Of a stretch of 64,000 nt of DNA, positions 24,401 to 32,661 are shown piece after piece. Made by a program: the position numbers and the translations under genes. Origin of the DNA: JARYGU01 sp033795365. Its GTDB lineage: Bacteria; Pseudomonadota; Alphaproteobacteria; Rhizobiales; Rhizobiaceae. The notes beneath the pieces were generated by a model. The model did not search any database. It saw only the letters and a program-made list of their open reading frames with translations, and was not told where the DNA came from. The stretch covers positions 1 to 64,000 of the forward strand of contig JARYGU010000020.1 of NCBI GenBank assembly GCA_033795365.1, in the 5' to 3' direction. Each line of letters starts with the position of its first letter. The first letter of the stretch is position 1.

Positions 24401-25014
24401 TCGGCAAGCTCAAGGGAACGATCGACGAGATCGGCGAGGATCATGTGGTCATCGACGTGCATGGCGTCGGCTATGTCGCCTTCTGCTCCTCGCGCACGCT
24501 TTCGAGGCTCGGTTCGGCGGGCGAGGCGGCGGTGCTTTTCATCGAGACCTATGTACGCGAGGACCAGCTCAAGCTCTTCGGTTTCCTGACTGCGCTGGAG
24601 CGGGAATGGTTCCGGCTGCTGCAGAGCGTGCAGGGGGTGGGCTCGAAGGTGGCGCTGGCGGTGCTTTCGACGCTGACGCCGTCGGAACTTGCCAATGCCA
24701 TCGCGCTGCAGGACCGGACCTCGGTGGCGCGCGCGCCCGGCGTCGGACCGAAGGTGGCGGTTCGGATCGTCACGGAGCTGAAGAACAAGGCGCCGGCCTT
24801 TGCCGGCGAGGCGGTCGGGGCGATCGGGCTCAAGCAGGAGATCGGCGAGGGCGTGGCCTCCGCACCGGTGGCGGACGCGGTCTCGGCACTGACCAATCTC
24901 GGCTATTCGCGCGACCAGGCCGCCAATGCGGTGGCGGCGGCGCTGAAAAACGGCGGGGAAGATGCCGACAGCGCCAAGCTCATCCGGCTAGGGCTTAAGG
25001 AACTGGCGCGGTAG
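24397..25014 (+). CDS. ruvA: Holliday junction DNA helicase subunit RuvA
   Basis: The 205-residue protein has the N-terminal OB fold (MIGKLKGTIDEIGEDHVVIDV), two helix-hairpin-helix motifs ('LLQSVQGVGSKVALAVLS', 'VARAPGVGPKVAVRIVTELK') and the C-terminal RuvB-binding domain ('VSALTNLGYSRDQAANAV'). It binds the junction and recruits RuvB. Its start overlaps the stop of the preceding PIN toxin gene by four bases; there is no strong independent ribosome binding site apart from sequence inside that gene. Confidence 0.95.
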   Translation: MIGKLKGTIDEIGEDHVVIDVHGVGYVAFCSSRTLSRLGSAGEAAVLFIETYVREDQLKLFGFLTALEREWFRLLQSVQGVGSKVALAVLSTLTPSELANAIALQDRTSVARAPGVGPKVAVRIVTELKNKAPAFAGEAVGAIGLKQEIGEGVASAPVADAVSALTNLGYSRDQAANAVAAALKNGGEDADSAKLIRLGLKELAR

Positions 25015-25021
25015 TAGGCGA

Positions 25022-25064
25022 TTGTCAGTTTGTCAGAATTTTGGTAAAATTTCCTTCAAATTTT
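25022..25064 (+). promoter_or_regulatory. Promoter and operator of the second AbrB/PIN module
   Basis: TTGTCA (25022-25027), a 17-base spacer and TAAAAT (25045-25050) make a strong promoter candidate. AAAATTT-CCTTC-AAATTTT (25046-25064) is an exact inverted repeat overlapping the -10, a good site for autorepression. The region is unusually AT-rich for the window. Confidence 0.6.
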
Positions 25065-25085
25065 GTTTTGTCGGAAGGATGTCGC

Positions 25086-25367
25086 ATGCGGTGGGAAGTT
25101 ACGCTTTCGTCGAAAGGTCAAGTGACGATTCCGAAAGAGATGCGGGAAGCGTTGAAATTGCAGCCTGGAGATCAGTTGATCTATTCGGTTGTGGACGGTG
25201 AGGTCATCCTGACGCCCAAGAATGTCAATTTCAACGATCTTGCCGGATTGCTGGGAAAGCCGCCCAACGGACAAGCCACGCTGGAGGAAATCGATGCTAC
25301 GATCGTCAAATCCGGTGGTGCGAATGTCGTCGACACTCGTGACGACGACTCGGAAGCAGCGGCATGA
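25086..25367 (+). CDS. AbrB/MazE-type antitoxin (VapB-like), module 2
   Basis: The 93-residue protein has the swapped-hairpin domain 'WEVTLSSKGQVTIPKEMREAL' at its N-terminus and an acidic tail. It is related to module 1 only in fold; the remainder differs, so it is not a recent duplicate. I start it at ATG 25086 after GGAAGGA; a longer frame from 25041 would cover the promoter. The following toxin start overlaps its stop (ATGA, 25364-25367). Confidence 0.87.
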   Translation: MRWEVTLSSKGQVTIPKEMREALKLQPGDQLIYSVVDGEVILTPKNVNFNDLAGLLGKPPNGQATLEEIDATIVKSGGANVVDTRDDDSEAAA

Positions 25368-25768
25368 CGGTCTTCGGGCTCGATACGAATGTGGTCATCC
25401 GGCTTTTTGTCAATGATGATCCGGCGCAACGGGCCGCGGCTCTCAATTTTGGAGAAGGCATCGGCCGGGATTATGACGCCTTCATAACGCTTATCGGTCT
25501 GCTTGAGCTTGATTGGGCGCTCAGGTCGCAATACGGGTTCAGCAGGAAACATGTGACACTTGCTGTCGACAAACTGCTGCACACGCGCGGTCTGATCGTT
25601 GAAAGCCATACGCTCGTAGTGAAGGCACTTCGGCTCATGGAAAACAATAACGCCGACTTTGCCGATGCCTTGATTGCCTGCCGTTCCTTCGAGGAAGGAT
25701 GTCAGTCCACAAAAACCTTCGATATGAAGGCTGCACGCAAGGTCCCCGGAATGGAGCTTCTCGCATGA
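25364..25768 (+). CDS. PIN-domain toxin (VapC-like), module 2
   Basis: The 134-residue PIN protein carries 'FGLDTNVVIRLF' (Asp7), 'LIGLLELDWAL' (Glu near 48) and 'NADFADALIAC' (Asp near 98 and 101), the acidic cluster of VapC-type nucleases. Its base composition is lower in GC than ruvA and ruvB. Its start overlaps the antitoxin stop and its stop overlaps the ruvB start (ATGA at 25765-25768), giving a chain of coupled translation from antitoxin to ruvB. Confidence 0.88.
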   Translation: MTVFGLDTNVVIRLFVNDDPAQRAAALNFGEGIGRDYDAFITLIGLLELDWALRSQYGFSRKHVTLAVDKLLHTRGLIVESHTLVVKALRLMENNNADFADALIACRSFEEGCQSTKTFDMKAARKVPGMELLA

Positions 25769-26805
25769 GCGATGCCGCACGCCTGATCATGCCGGACAAG
25801 CGCGGCGAGGATATCGACACGACGCTGCGTCCGCAGACGCTGGACGAATTCACCGGCCAGGCGGAGGCGCGCGCGAACCTCAAGATCTTCATCGAGGCGG
25901 CGAAGAACCGCGGTGAGGCGCTCGACCATGTGCTTTTCGTCGGCCCGCCAGGCCTCGGCAAGACGACGCTGGCGCAGATCATGGCGAAGGAGCTCGGGGT
26001 CAATTTCCGTTCGACCTCCGGCCCGGTCATCGCCAAGGCCGGCGACCTTGCGGCATTGCTGACCAATCTCGAGGAGCGCGACGTCCTCTTCATCGACGAG
26101 ATCCACCGGCTGAATCCAGCGGTCGAGGAAATCCTCTATCCGGCGATGGAGGATTTCCAACTCGACCTGATCATTGGCGAAGGACCGGCGGCGCGCTCGG
26201 TGAAAATCGACCTTTCGAAGTTCACGCTCGTCGCGGCAACGACAAGGCTCGGGCTCCTGACGACGCCGCTGCGCGACCGTTTCGGCATTCCGGTCCGGCT
26301 CAATTTCTATACGGTCGAGGAGCTGGAGCTGATCGTCCGGCGCGGCGCGCGGCTGATGGGGCTCGGCATGACCGACGACGGCGCGCGCGAGATCGCGCGG
26401 CGGGGAAGGGGCACGCCGCGCATCGCGGGCCGGCTTTTGCGCCGGGTGCGCGACTTCGCGGAAGTGGCGAAGGCCGAAGCCGTGACGAAGCAGATCGCCG
26501 ACGAGGCGCTGACCCGGCTGCTCGTCGACGGCATGGGCCTCGACCAACTCGACCGCCGCTACCTCTCGATGATCGCGCATAATTTCGGCGGCGGTCCGGT
26601 CGGCATCGAGACAATCGCGGCGGGGCTTTCCGAACCGCGCGACGCCATCGAGGACATCATCGAACCCTATCTGATCCAGCAGGGCTTCATCCAGCGCACG
26701 CCGCGCGGGCGTGTGCTGACGGCGAATGCGTGGAAGCATCTCGGCCTTGCGGTTCCGAAGGATCTGGAGGCGTCGCAGTTCCGGCTGTTTTCCGAGGATG
26801 ACTGA
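25765..26805 (+). CDS. ruvB: Holliday junction DNA helicase RuvB
   Basis: The 346-residue AAA+ ATPase drives branch migration. Walker A is GPPGLGKT (60-67), Walker B is 'VLFIDEIHR', and the arginine-finger region 'ARSVKIDL' and sensor 'ATTRLGLLT' are present; the winged-helix C-terminus contains 'GGGPVGIETIAAGLSE'. ATG 25765 gives the standard N-terminus and overlaps the stop of the upstream PIN toxin gene. It ends the ruv cluster. Confidence 0.96.
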   Translation: MSDAARLIMPDKRGEDIDTTLRPQTLDEFTGQAEARANLKIFIEAAKNRGEALDHVLFVGPPGLGKTTLAQIMAKELGVNFRSTSGPVIAKAGDLAALLTNLEERDVLFIDEIHRLNPAVEEILYPAMEDFQLDLIIGEGPAARSVKIDLSKFTLVAATTRLGLLTTPLRDRFGIPVRLNFYTVEELELIVRRGARLMGLGMTDDGAREIARRGRGTPRIAGRLLRRVRDFAEVAKAEAVTKQIADEALTRLLVDGMGLDQLDRRYLSMIAHNFGGGPVGIETIAAGLSEPRDAIEDIIEPYLIQQGFIQRTPRGRVLTANAWKHLGLAVPKDLEASQFRLFSEDD

Positions 26806-26855
26806 GGACGTGATGTCTTTCCCCCAGAGCGCCTGGCGGTCCTGAGGCCGATCGC

Positions 26856-27368
26856 ATGTCCAAACGAAAGATGATCAAGATCGACGCCAGGCCTCGACGG
26901 TTCAATTATCGCATTGCCGGGCTCGGTTTCCGCGATGGCCATGTGCTGGTGCATCGGGCGACACACGAGGCGTTCTGGTCCTTTCCCGGCGGGCGTGCCG
27001 AGATCGGCGAGACGTCGGCCGAGACGTTGCGGCGCGAGATGGTTGAGGAGCTCGGCGTCGAGGTGGCGGTTGGCCGTCTGCTCTGGGTGGTCGAGAATTT
27101 CTTCCATTATGAGAAGCGCGACTACCACGAACTCGGATTCTATTACCTCATGGACATTCCGGAGAGTTTTCCCTTTCACCCGAATGCGATCGTTCATCGG
27201 ATGGAGGACGGGAAGAACGATCTCGAATTCAAATGGGTATCCGCGACTGTTCCGGCACTGACGGCCCTCGACATCCCGCCCTATTTCATCAAGGATCGGA
27301 TCGAAAGCCTGCCGATTGCGACCGAGCATCTCGTCTGGCACGACGGCGATCTCGACCTGGTGATCTAA
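26856..27368 (+). CDS. Nudix hydrolase
   Basis: The 170-residue protein has a complete Nudix box, GGRAEIGETSAETLRREMVE followed by ELGV (about residues 45-68), with the metal-binding REMVEE core. Nudix enzymes hydrolyse nucleoside diphosphates linked to another group. The C-terminal 'EFKWVS' element suits an NTP or sugar-nucleotide hydrolase, but substrate cannot be read from sequence. An alternative start lies at the sixth codon. It is convergent with the sqd operon. Confidence 0.88.
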   Translation: MSKRKMIKIDARPRRFNYRIAGLGFRDGHVLVHRATHEAFWSFPGGRAEIGETSAETLRREMVEELGVEVAVGRLLWVVENFFHYEKRDYHELGFYYLMDIPESFPFHPNAIVHRMEDGKNDLEFKWVSATVPALTALDIPPYFIKDRIESLPIATEHLVWHDGDLDLVI

Positions 27369-27388
27369 CCTGCCGATAGGGCCGGCTG

Positions 27389-28285
27389 TCACATCGACCT
27401 TACAAGGTCGGTCACCGTCTGCTCGAGCTTTTCCATTCCGCCCGGCTTCCAGCCCAGCGCGCCGATCTTGCAGGTCGACATTTCGTTGAAGGCAGCGGTG
27501 TCGGCAGCCTCCGGGAGGGGATGGGGACAGCCGGTAGCATCCCTGACGATTTGCAGGATGCCGCGGGTGTCGACCAGGACATCGGAAACGTTGAAATTTT
27601 CGCCGTTGATGCGCATCGCGTCGGTTTCGAGCATCAGGCGGACGGCGCGGGCCATGTCTTCGCCATGCACTTCGCTTCCGGCGCGCGGGGCGACGGGCGC
27701 GCCCGACAGATAGTCCGAAAAGAGTTTTTGCCATTTGTGCGGCCTGCCGGAAGGCGGCGGTGCGTAAATGCCTGTGATGCGCAGGCTCGACGTGATGAAG
27801 CCGTGGTTGCAGAGCGCCTGCAGGCTGCGTTCCGCATCGAGCTTCACAGTGCCGTAGAGCGTATCCGGCCTCGGCGCCATGTCCTCGACAAGCATCTTTC
27901 CCGCCGGATGAGGCCCGTAGACGGCGCGGCTGGAAAGGAAGCAGCAGCGCCGCACGCCGGCGTCGCGCGCGGCTTCGAACAGCCTGACGGAGCCGTCGAG
28001 ATTGGCACGGCGGAAGCCGTCGGGATCATCGCCTTCGCCGCCGCGATATCGTCCGGGGACATGCGAGAAGGCGGCATGGACGAAGTAGTAGATGTCATGA
28101 AACGCGTCGATCTGGTCGCGGTCCGGATCGAGCGAGAGGGGGGCGAAACCGACCTCGCGGGAGAAGAAGCCGGGTCCGGGCGGGGTGCGTCCGCCGATGG
28201 TGACCTTGTAGCCGTTTTCAAGCAGATGCTCGACGATGAAGCGGCCGGCCAGCCCCGTGCCGCCGGAAACGAGAACGCGGGTCAT
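27389..28285 (-). CDS. sqdC: NAD-dependent epimerase/dehydratase, SqdC-like
   Basis: This 298-residue extended SDR protein begins MTRVLVSGGTGLAGRFIVEH with the TGxxGxxG-like fingerprint and has Tyr-x3-Lys near 'DTLYGTVKLDAE'. It is the third gene of a tightly coupled operon behind sqdB and a glycogenin-like glycosyltransferase, which is the sqdBDC order known for sulfolipid synthesis in rhizobia. Its start overlaps the stop of the glycosyltransferase by four bases; a GTG-started longer frame from 28351 is rejected. The exact step done by SqdC is not established. Confidence 0.75.
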   Translation of the reverse strand: MTRVLVSGGTGLAGRFIVEHLLENGYKVTIGGRTPPGPGFFSREVGFAPLSLDPDRDQIDAFHDIYYFVHAAFSHVPGRYRGGEGDDPDGFRRANLDGSVRLFEAARDAGVRRCCFLSSRAVYGPHPAGKMLVEDMAPRPDTLYGTVKLDAERSLQALCNHGFITSSLRITGIYAPPPSGRPHKWQKLFSDYLSGAPVAPRAGSEVHGEDMARAVRLMLETDAMRINGENFNVSDVLVDTRGILQIVRDATGCPHPLPEAADTAAFNEMSTCKIGALGWKPGGMEKLEQTVTDLVRSM

Positions 28286-29133
28286 CCACGGACCGGCGCG
28301 GCGAGGCGCTCGATGTCGGGGATGTTCCGGCCCTCGAAAAAGGCATGCCACAGATTGATCAGAGGCATCAGCTTCTCCGCCTTCGGATGGTCCCGCTCCC
28401 AGGGTTTTTCATATTGGTAGTGCAGCACACGAACGCTTTTCCAGTCCCAGAGTTCCGGCATGGTGAACCAGACATATTGCAGCATGTTCATAAACACGGG
28501 CAGGCCGTGCCAATCCGGGAAGAAGGCCTGGAGAAAAGTCTGGTCGGTTCGCGGCCAGAAGGCTTCCGGCTCATCGAGTCGTTCCAGCATCCTCTCGAAG
28601 GTTTCGAGCGACGGGCGCGCCACGAAGACGCCGGAATTCAGCCGGCGGAAATCGGCGAGCGTCTCATAGACGTTCGGAGCGGCGGAAAATTCGGGATAGG
28701 AGAACAGCTTGTCGATGTTGCGCAGCACGATGGCATCGGCGTCGATGAAGACGCAGCTTTCGTATTCGACGAGCTGCCAGAGCCTGAGCTTCACGAAATT
28801 GTCTAGCGGCGTATGGAAATCCGGCTTGCGGCCCTTGGTGAAGGGGGCGGCCCCGTGAAGCTCCTTGCGGGCGTGGCGGGCGTTGAAGGCGGCCGCCAGC
28901 GGCAGATGATCGGCCTCGACCATGCGGCAACCGAGCGTCAGAAGTTGCGAGAGGCTTGCGGTGGAGATCGCCGGGGTATGGAACACGACGATATCCGCAT
29001 GCGTGGACGTGCGTTTCAGCGAGCGGGCCAGCGCGATCGCACCTTTGAGATAACCCTCATTGGTCACGAGAGTAACATAGGCGGAGCGCGATCGCGCCGC
29101 ATCCCGCCGTTCCAGACCCGCCTCGCCGTTCAT
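28282..29133 (-). CDS. sqdD: Family 8 (glycogenin-like) glycosyltransferase, SqdD-like
   Basis: The 283-residue cytoplasmic protein is a GT8 glycosyltransferase with the DxD metal/nucleotide motif in 'CVFIDADAIVLRN' (near residue 130) and the N-terminal 'AYVTLVTNEGYLKGAIALARS'. It resembles SqdD, the glycogenin-like glycosyltransferase proposed to transfer sulfoquinovose to diacylglycerol. Both ends overlap neighbouring genes by ATGA, so the three genes are translated together. Confidence 0.82.
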   Translation of the reverse strand: MNGEAGLERRDAARSRSAYVTLVTNEGYLKGAIALARSLKRTSTHADIVVFHTPAISTASLSQLLTLGCRMVEADHLPLAAAFNARHARKELHGAAPFTKGRKPDFHTPLDNFVKLRLWQLVEYESCVFIDADAIVLRNIDKLFSYPEFSAAPNVYETLADFRRLNSGVFVARPSLETFERMLERLDEPEAFWPRTDQTFLQAFFPDWHGLPVFMNMLQYVWFTMPELWDWKSVRVLHYQYEKPWERDHPKAEKLMPLINLWHAFFEGRNIPDIERLAAPVRG

Positions 29134-30362
29134 GATACCGATTTCAGCCTCCGGCCTTCCGGATCGTGGTTGACCGTGCGGGCGAGATCGCGCGTCCAGG
29201 CGGAAACGGCCGGCACGCGCGAACGGTCAACCCGGTAGGCGAACTTTTTCGCAACGTCGATGATCTCTGAAAGCAGCCCGTTTTCGAGCGTCACCGGATC
29301 GAGCCCGAGCCCGAGGAATTTTTCGTTGTGCACGACGAGATCGTTCTCGGCGGCTTCCTTGCGCGGGTTGGGCAGCCAGGCGATCTCGGCACCCGTTACG
29401 CTGGAAACGAGCTGGGCAAGGTCACGCACACGGTGGGTCTGGGTCATCTGATTGAAGATTTCGACCCGGTCGCCCTTCTGCGGCGGGTTCTTCAATGCGA
29501 GCTCGATGCAGCGCACCGAATCCTGGATGTGGATGAAGGCGCGGGTCTGGCCGCCGGTGCCGTGAACGGTCAGCGGGTAGCCGATCGCCGCCTGGATCAG
29601 GAAGCGGTTGAGCACCGTGCCGTAGTCGCCGTCGTAGTCGAAGCGGTTGATGAGCTGGGGATGAAGGCGCGTCTCCTTCGTGTGCGTTCCCCAGACGATG
29701 CCCTGGTGCAGGTCGGTGATCCTCAGCCCGTCGTTCTTGGCATAGAACTGGAAGAGCAGCTGATCGAGGCACTTGGTCATGTGGTAGATCGAGCCGGGGT
29801 TGGCCGGATAGAGGATCTCCTGACTGACGGTCCGCCCGTCCATCGTGCCGATGCCGACCGGCAGATAGCCTTCGGGAATGGCGGCGCCGACGGTCGAATA
29901 GCCGTAAACCCCCATGGTTCCGAGATGGACGAGATGGGCGTCGATACCGGTCTCGACGAGGGCGTTCAGGAGATTGTGCGTGGCGTTGACGTTGTTGTTG
30001 ACCGTATAGTTCTTGTGCCGGTCGCTCTTCATCGAATAGGGCGCGGCGCGCTGCTCGGCGAAATGTACGATCGCGTCGGGGCGCTCGGCCTTCAGCCAGT
30101 TCTTCAGAAGCTCGTAATCGCGGGAAAGGTCGATCAGGTTGAAATGGATGCGCCGGCCGGTCTCGGCATGCCAGACGCGGGTTCGTTCCTGGATCGAATC
30201 CATCGGCGTCAGCGACTGCACGCCGAGCTCGGTATCGATCCAGCGGCGGGAAAGATTGTCGAGGATGTGGATGTCGTGGCCTGCAGCGGAGAGGTGGAGG
30301 GCCGTCGGCCAGCCGACGAAACCGTCTCCGCCAAGAACTGCAATCTTCATCGCGGATGCCAT
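29130..30362 (-). CDS. sqdB: UDP-sulfoquinovose synthase
   Basis: The 410-residue SDR protein converts UDP-glucose and sulfite to UDP-sulfoquinovose, the head-group donor of the plant- and rhizobium-type sulfolipid. It closely follows the plant SQD1 pattern: 'GGDGFVGWPTALHLS', 'DNLSRRW', 'VHFAEQRAAPYSM', Thr149 in 'LGTMG', and Tyr193-x3-Lys197. 'HGTGGQTRAFIHIQDSV' and 'NPRKEAAE' are also shared. AGGGGAGA precedes the ATG at 30362. It leads the sqdBDC operon, useful for replacing phospholipids when phosphate is scarce. Confidence 0.9.
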   Translation of the reverse strand: MASAMKIAVLGGDGFVGWPTALHLSAAGHDIHILDNLSRRWIDTELGVQSLTPMDSIQERTRVWHAETGRRIHFNLIDLSRDYELLKNWLKAERPDAIVHFAEQRAAPYSMKSDRHKNYTVNNNVNATHNLLNALVETGIDAHLVHLGTMGVYGYSTVGAAIPEGYLPVGIGTMDGRTVSQEILYPANPGSIYHMTKCLDQLLFQFYAKNDGLRITDLHQGIVWGTHTKETRLHPQLINRFDYDGDYGTVLNRFLIQAAIGYPLTVHGTGGQTRAFIHIQDSVRCIELALKNPPQKGDRVEIFNQMTQTHRVRDLAQLVSSVTGAEIAWLPNPRKEAAENDLVVHNEKFLGLGLDPVTLENGLLSEIIDVAKKFAYRVDRSRVPAVSAWTRDLARTVNHDPEGRRLKSVS

Positions 30363-30491
30363 GAAAGAATCTCCCCTGCGTTAGGACTGCGCTGGTGATA
30401 TTGGGCAATTATGACAGGAGTGCAATCCTTGCATTCCGTTCTCCTTTCCTCCACAGAGCTTTGAAATATCGATCGGTTCGGATGGAACGGC

Positions 30492-30956
30492 ATGACGCAA
30501 TACGATCACGCCCTCGCGGGTGTCTTGACGGCGGAGGGGCACGAACTCGTCCAGCGCGTCTATTACGAGGACACGGATTTTTCCGGCGTGGTCTATCATG
30601 CGCGCTACCTGCATTTCCTCGAACGCGGGCGCACCGACTATCTGAGGCTGCTTGGCGTGGAGCAGGCAGCGCTTTCGATCGAGGGCGATACGGAAGGCCT
30701 CGTTTTCGTCGTGCATCGCATGGAAATCGACTTCGAGGGGCCGGCGCGGATGGACGACATCCTGACGATCGCCACGCGCACGGAAAAAGCCGGCGGCGCC
30801 AAGATGGTGCTTGCGCAGGAGATCCGGCGGGACGGTCAGCTCCTGATCGCCGCCAAGGTGATCATCGCCGTCATCAACGCCAAGGGCCGGCCACGGCGGC
30901 TGCCGGAAGAACTGGGGCGCAGGTTCCTGAGCGCGGCCTCCACCGCTGAAGGCTGA
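30492..30956 (+). CDS. ybgC: Tol-Pal-associated acyl-CoA thioesterase YbgC
   Basis: The 154-residue hot-dog thioesterase has the catalytic 'YYEDTDFSGVVYHARYL' motif (Asp near residue 26) and 'FVVHRMEIDFEGPARMDD'. YbgC acts on acyl-CoA or acyl-ACP and is the first gene of tol-pal clusters. Here two minus-strand genes (LigD-type polymerase and an unknown protein) and 390 bases separate it from tolQ, an unusual break. Confidence 0.93.
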   Translation: MTQYDHALAGVLTAEGHELVQRVYYEDTDFSGVVYHARYLHFLERGRTDYLRLLGVEQAALSIEGDTEGLVFVVHRMEIDFEGPARMDDILTIATRTEKAGGAKMVLAQEIRRDGQLLIAAKVIIAVINAKGRPRRLPEELGRRFLSAASTAEG

Positions 30957-30961
30957 CGGCA

Positions 30962-31948
30962 TCATCGCGCCACCGTTTCGAGCACCTTGCGGGTCAGGGA
31001 CTGGCGCCATTTCTTCGCGTCCTGCCAAGGGTCCGGCGCATTCAGCCGGGCAGCCATATCGTCGATGAAAAAGCCGTTCGCCGATTCGAGCCGTTGCAGC
31101 TCCTCCCAGGTCACGGGGGCGGCGACCGGCGCATTGCTGCGGGCGCGGACGGAGTAGGGCGCAACGGCGGTCGCTCCGCGCTCGTTGCGCAGCCAATCGA
31201 TGAAGATCCGCCCCTCGCGCTTTGCCTTCGACATGGTGGCGACGTAGCGGTCCGGATATTCGTCCGCAAGCTTGTCCGCAAGCGCCTTGGCGAACGCCTT
31301 GACGTCCGGCCACTGCGCGCGCGGCACCAGGGGAACGACGACGTGGACGCCCTTGCCGCCGGTAACCATGGCGAGCGATTTCAGCCCGGCTGCGGCAAGC
31401 ATGTCGCGCAGTTCCAGAGCGGCATCGCGCACTTTGGAGAAGCCGACGCTCGTATCGGGATCGAGATCGAAGATCATGCGGTTCGGGGTTTCGAGCCGCC
31501 TGGCTGCGGAGCCCCATATGTGGAACTCGATGGTTCCCATCTGCACGGCGGCGGCCAATCCGGCCGCGCTGTTGACGACCATGTAGTCTTCCGTCTTTCC
31601 GGACGCTTCCTCGATCGGGATCTCGGCAATCTCCCTGGGGAAGCCTTCGCTTGCGTGTTTCTGGAAGAAGCAATGGGCGATATCGCCCTGCGGGCAGCGG
31701 ATGAGGGAGACCGGATGGCCGCCTGCATGTTCGAGCAGGCGCGGTGCGGCGGCGGCATAATAACGGGCGAGATCGATCTTGCGGATGCCGCGCTCTCCGA
31801 AGAGCATCCTGTCGGGGTGGGTGATCCTGATGCCCGCCACCCTGTCGTCGGGTTTCTCTTTCGTCCTCGACGCGGAAGACGATTTACGAGGCCGGCCTTC
31901 GGCTTTCCGGCTGCCTTTCGAGGCCTGGACGTCCGCGCTCTCCGCCAT
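30962..31948 (-). CDS. Stand-alone LigD-type DNA polymerase/primase (PolDom)
   Basis: This 328-residue protein matches the polymerase domain of LigD, an archaeo-eukaryotic-primase-fold enzyme that fills gaps during non-homologous end joining. It shows 'GIRITHPDRMLF', catalytic Asp161 and Asp163 in 'IFDLDPD', 'VTGGKGVHVVVPL' and 'IFIDWLRNERGATAVAPYSVRAR' core elements. Ligase and nuclease domains are absent and no ku gene is nearby. I choose ATG 31948, preceded by AAGGGGA, one base after the stop of the upstream gene. A basic Ser/Arg/Lys-rich N-terminal tail of about 30 residues precedes the fold. Confidence 0.85.
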   Translation of the reverse strand: MAESADVQASKGSRKAEGRPRKSSSASRTKEKPDDRVAGIRITHPDRMLFGERGIRKIDLARYYAAAAPRLLEHAGGHPVSLIRCPQGDIAHCFFQKHASEGFPREIAEIPIEEASGKTEDYMVVNSAAGLAAAVQMGTIEFHIWGSAARRLETPNRMIFDLDPDTSVGFSKVRDAALELRDMLAAAGLKSLAMVTGGKGVHVVVPLVPRAQWPDVKAFAKALADKLADEYPDRYVATMSKAKREGRIFIDWLRNERGATAVAPYSVRARSNAPVAAPVTWEELQRLESANGFFIDDMAARLNAPDPWQDAKKWRQSLTRKVLETVAR

Positions 31949-31949
31949 T

Positions 31950-32267
31950 TCAGTCCCCTTTTTCATGGGCGGGAGGCGGATTTGTGCCGCCGCCGCTCGT
32001 TCTTGTGCCGGTTGGCCTGATATCGGCGGCGAGGTAACGCTCGATCTCGGCTATGTCCTCGCTGGTGATAACGGGGACCGGATCGGATGCCATGGCGGAG
32101 AGAACCTCCCGCGAGAGCCCGCCGTTGCGGATCGTCTCCTCGAGCGCCTGACGCGTTTGCCGTTCGGCTTTCAATTCGGCATAGAGCGCCAGGATCAGGC
32201 GGTCGCGGCGGTCCGGCGCGTGCTCACGTCTTCTGCCGGGGTCGCGTTTTTGCGGAGTGGTGCTCAT
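31950..32267 (-). CDS. Hypothetical protein upstream of LigD-type polymerase
   Basis: A 105-residue protein without a recognised domain. It is charged, with a basic N-terminus ('QKRDPGRRREHAPDRRDR'), a central helix 'ILALYAELKAERQTRQALEETI' and a disordered Gly/Pro-rich C-terminus. Its stop codon is one base from the polymerase start, so the pair forms an operon. Function is unknown; a partner of the polymerase is possible on context alone. Confidence 0.6.
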   Translation of the reverse strand: MSTTPQKRDPGRRREHAPDRRDRLILALYAELKAERQTRQALEETIRNGGLSREVLSAMASDPVPVITSEDIAEIERYLAADIRPTGTRTSGGGTNPPPAHEKGD

Positions 32268-32661
32268 GCGCCCTCAAATGCAAAGCTGCGACAATGGTTC
32301 CCTGTGCAGGAGCGGGTATCGGCATTCCATCCCGCAGTAACAATCCCTTAACCATAATGATGTCTTACTGAACGCGGTAGGATTTGTGCACTGCACGTCA
32401 TCCTTTAACCAAAATTGACGGCAAGAAGGCGGGCTGTAAGCGTTTGACCGGCATAGCGGCTGGCGGCATCAACCGGACATTCTTGACGGGCATGCGAAGC
32501 GGGTGCGGACGGAAATGTCCGGGCAGGCGGCGCAGGCTTCATGAAACTCCGGTACCGGCATCACCCGATCCTCCCAATGGGCGCGCCGGTACGGAAAAGA
32601 ATGTGAACCCGGTTCGGAGCCATGCCCGTGCCGGGTCTTTGGATTCGGGGATTTGAGATCG
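32268..32661. other. Intergenic region before tolQ
   Basis: About 390 bases without a supported gene. It contains several TTAACC words (near 32347 and 32406) and must hold the promoter for tolQRAB. A candidate -35 TTGACC near 32444 has no convincing -10. Open frames here lack codon bias. Confidence 0.4.
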
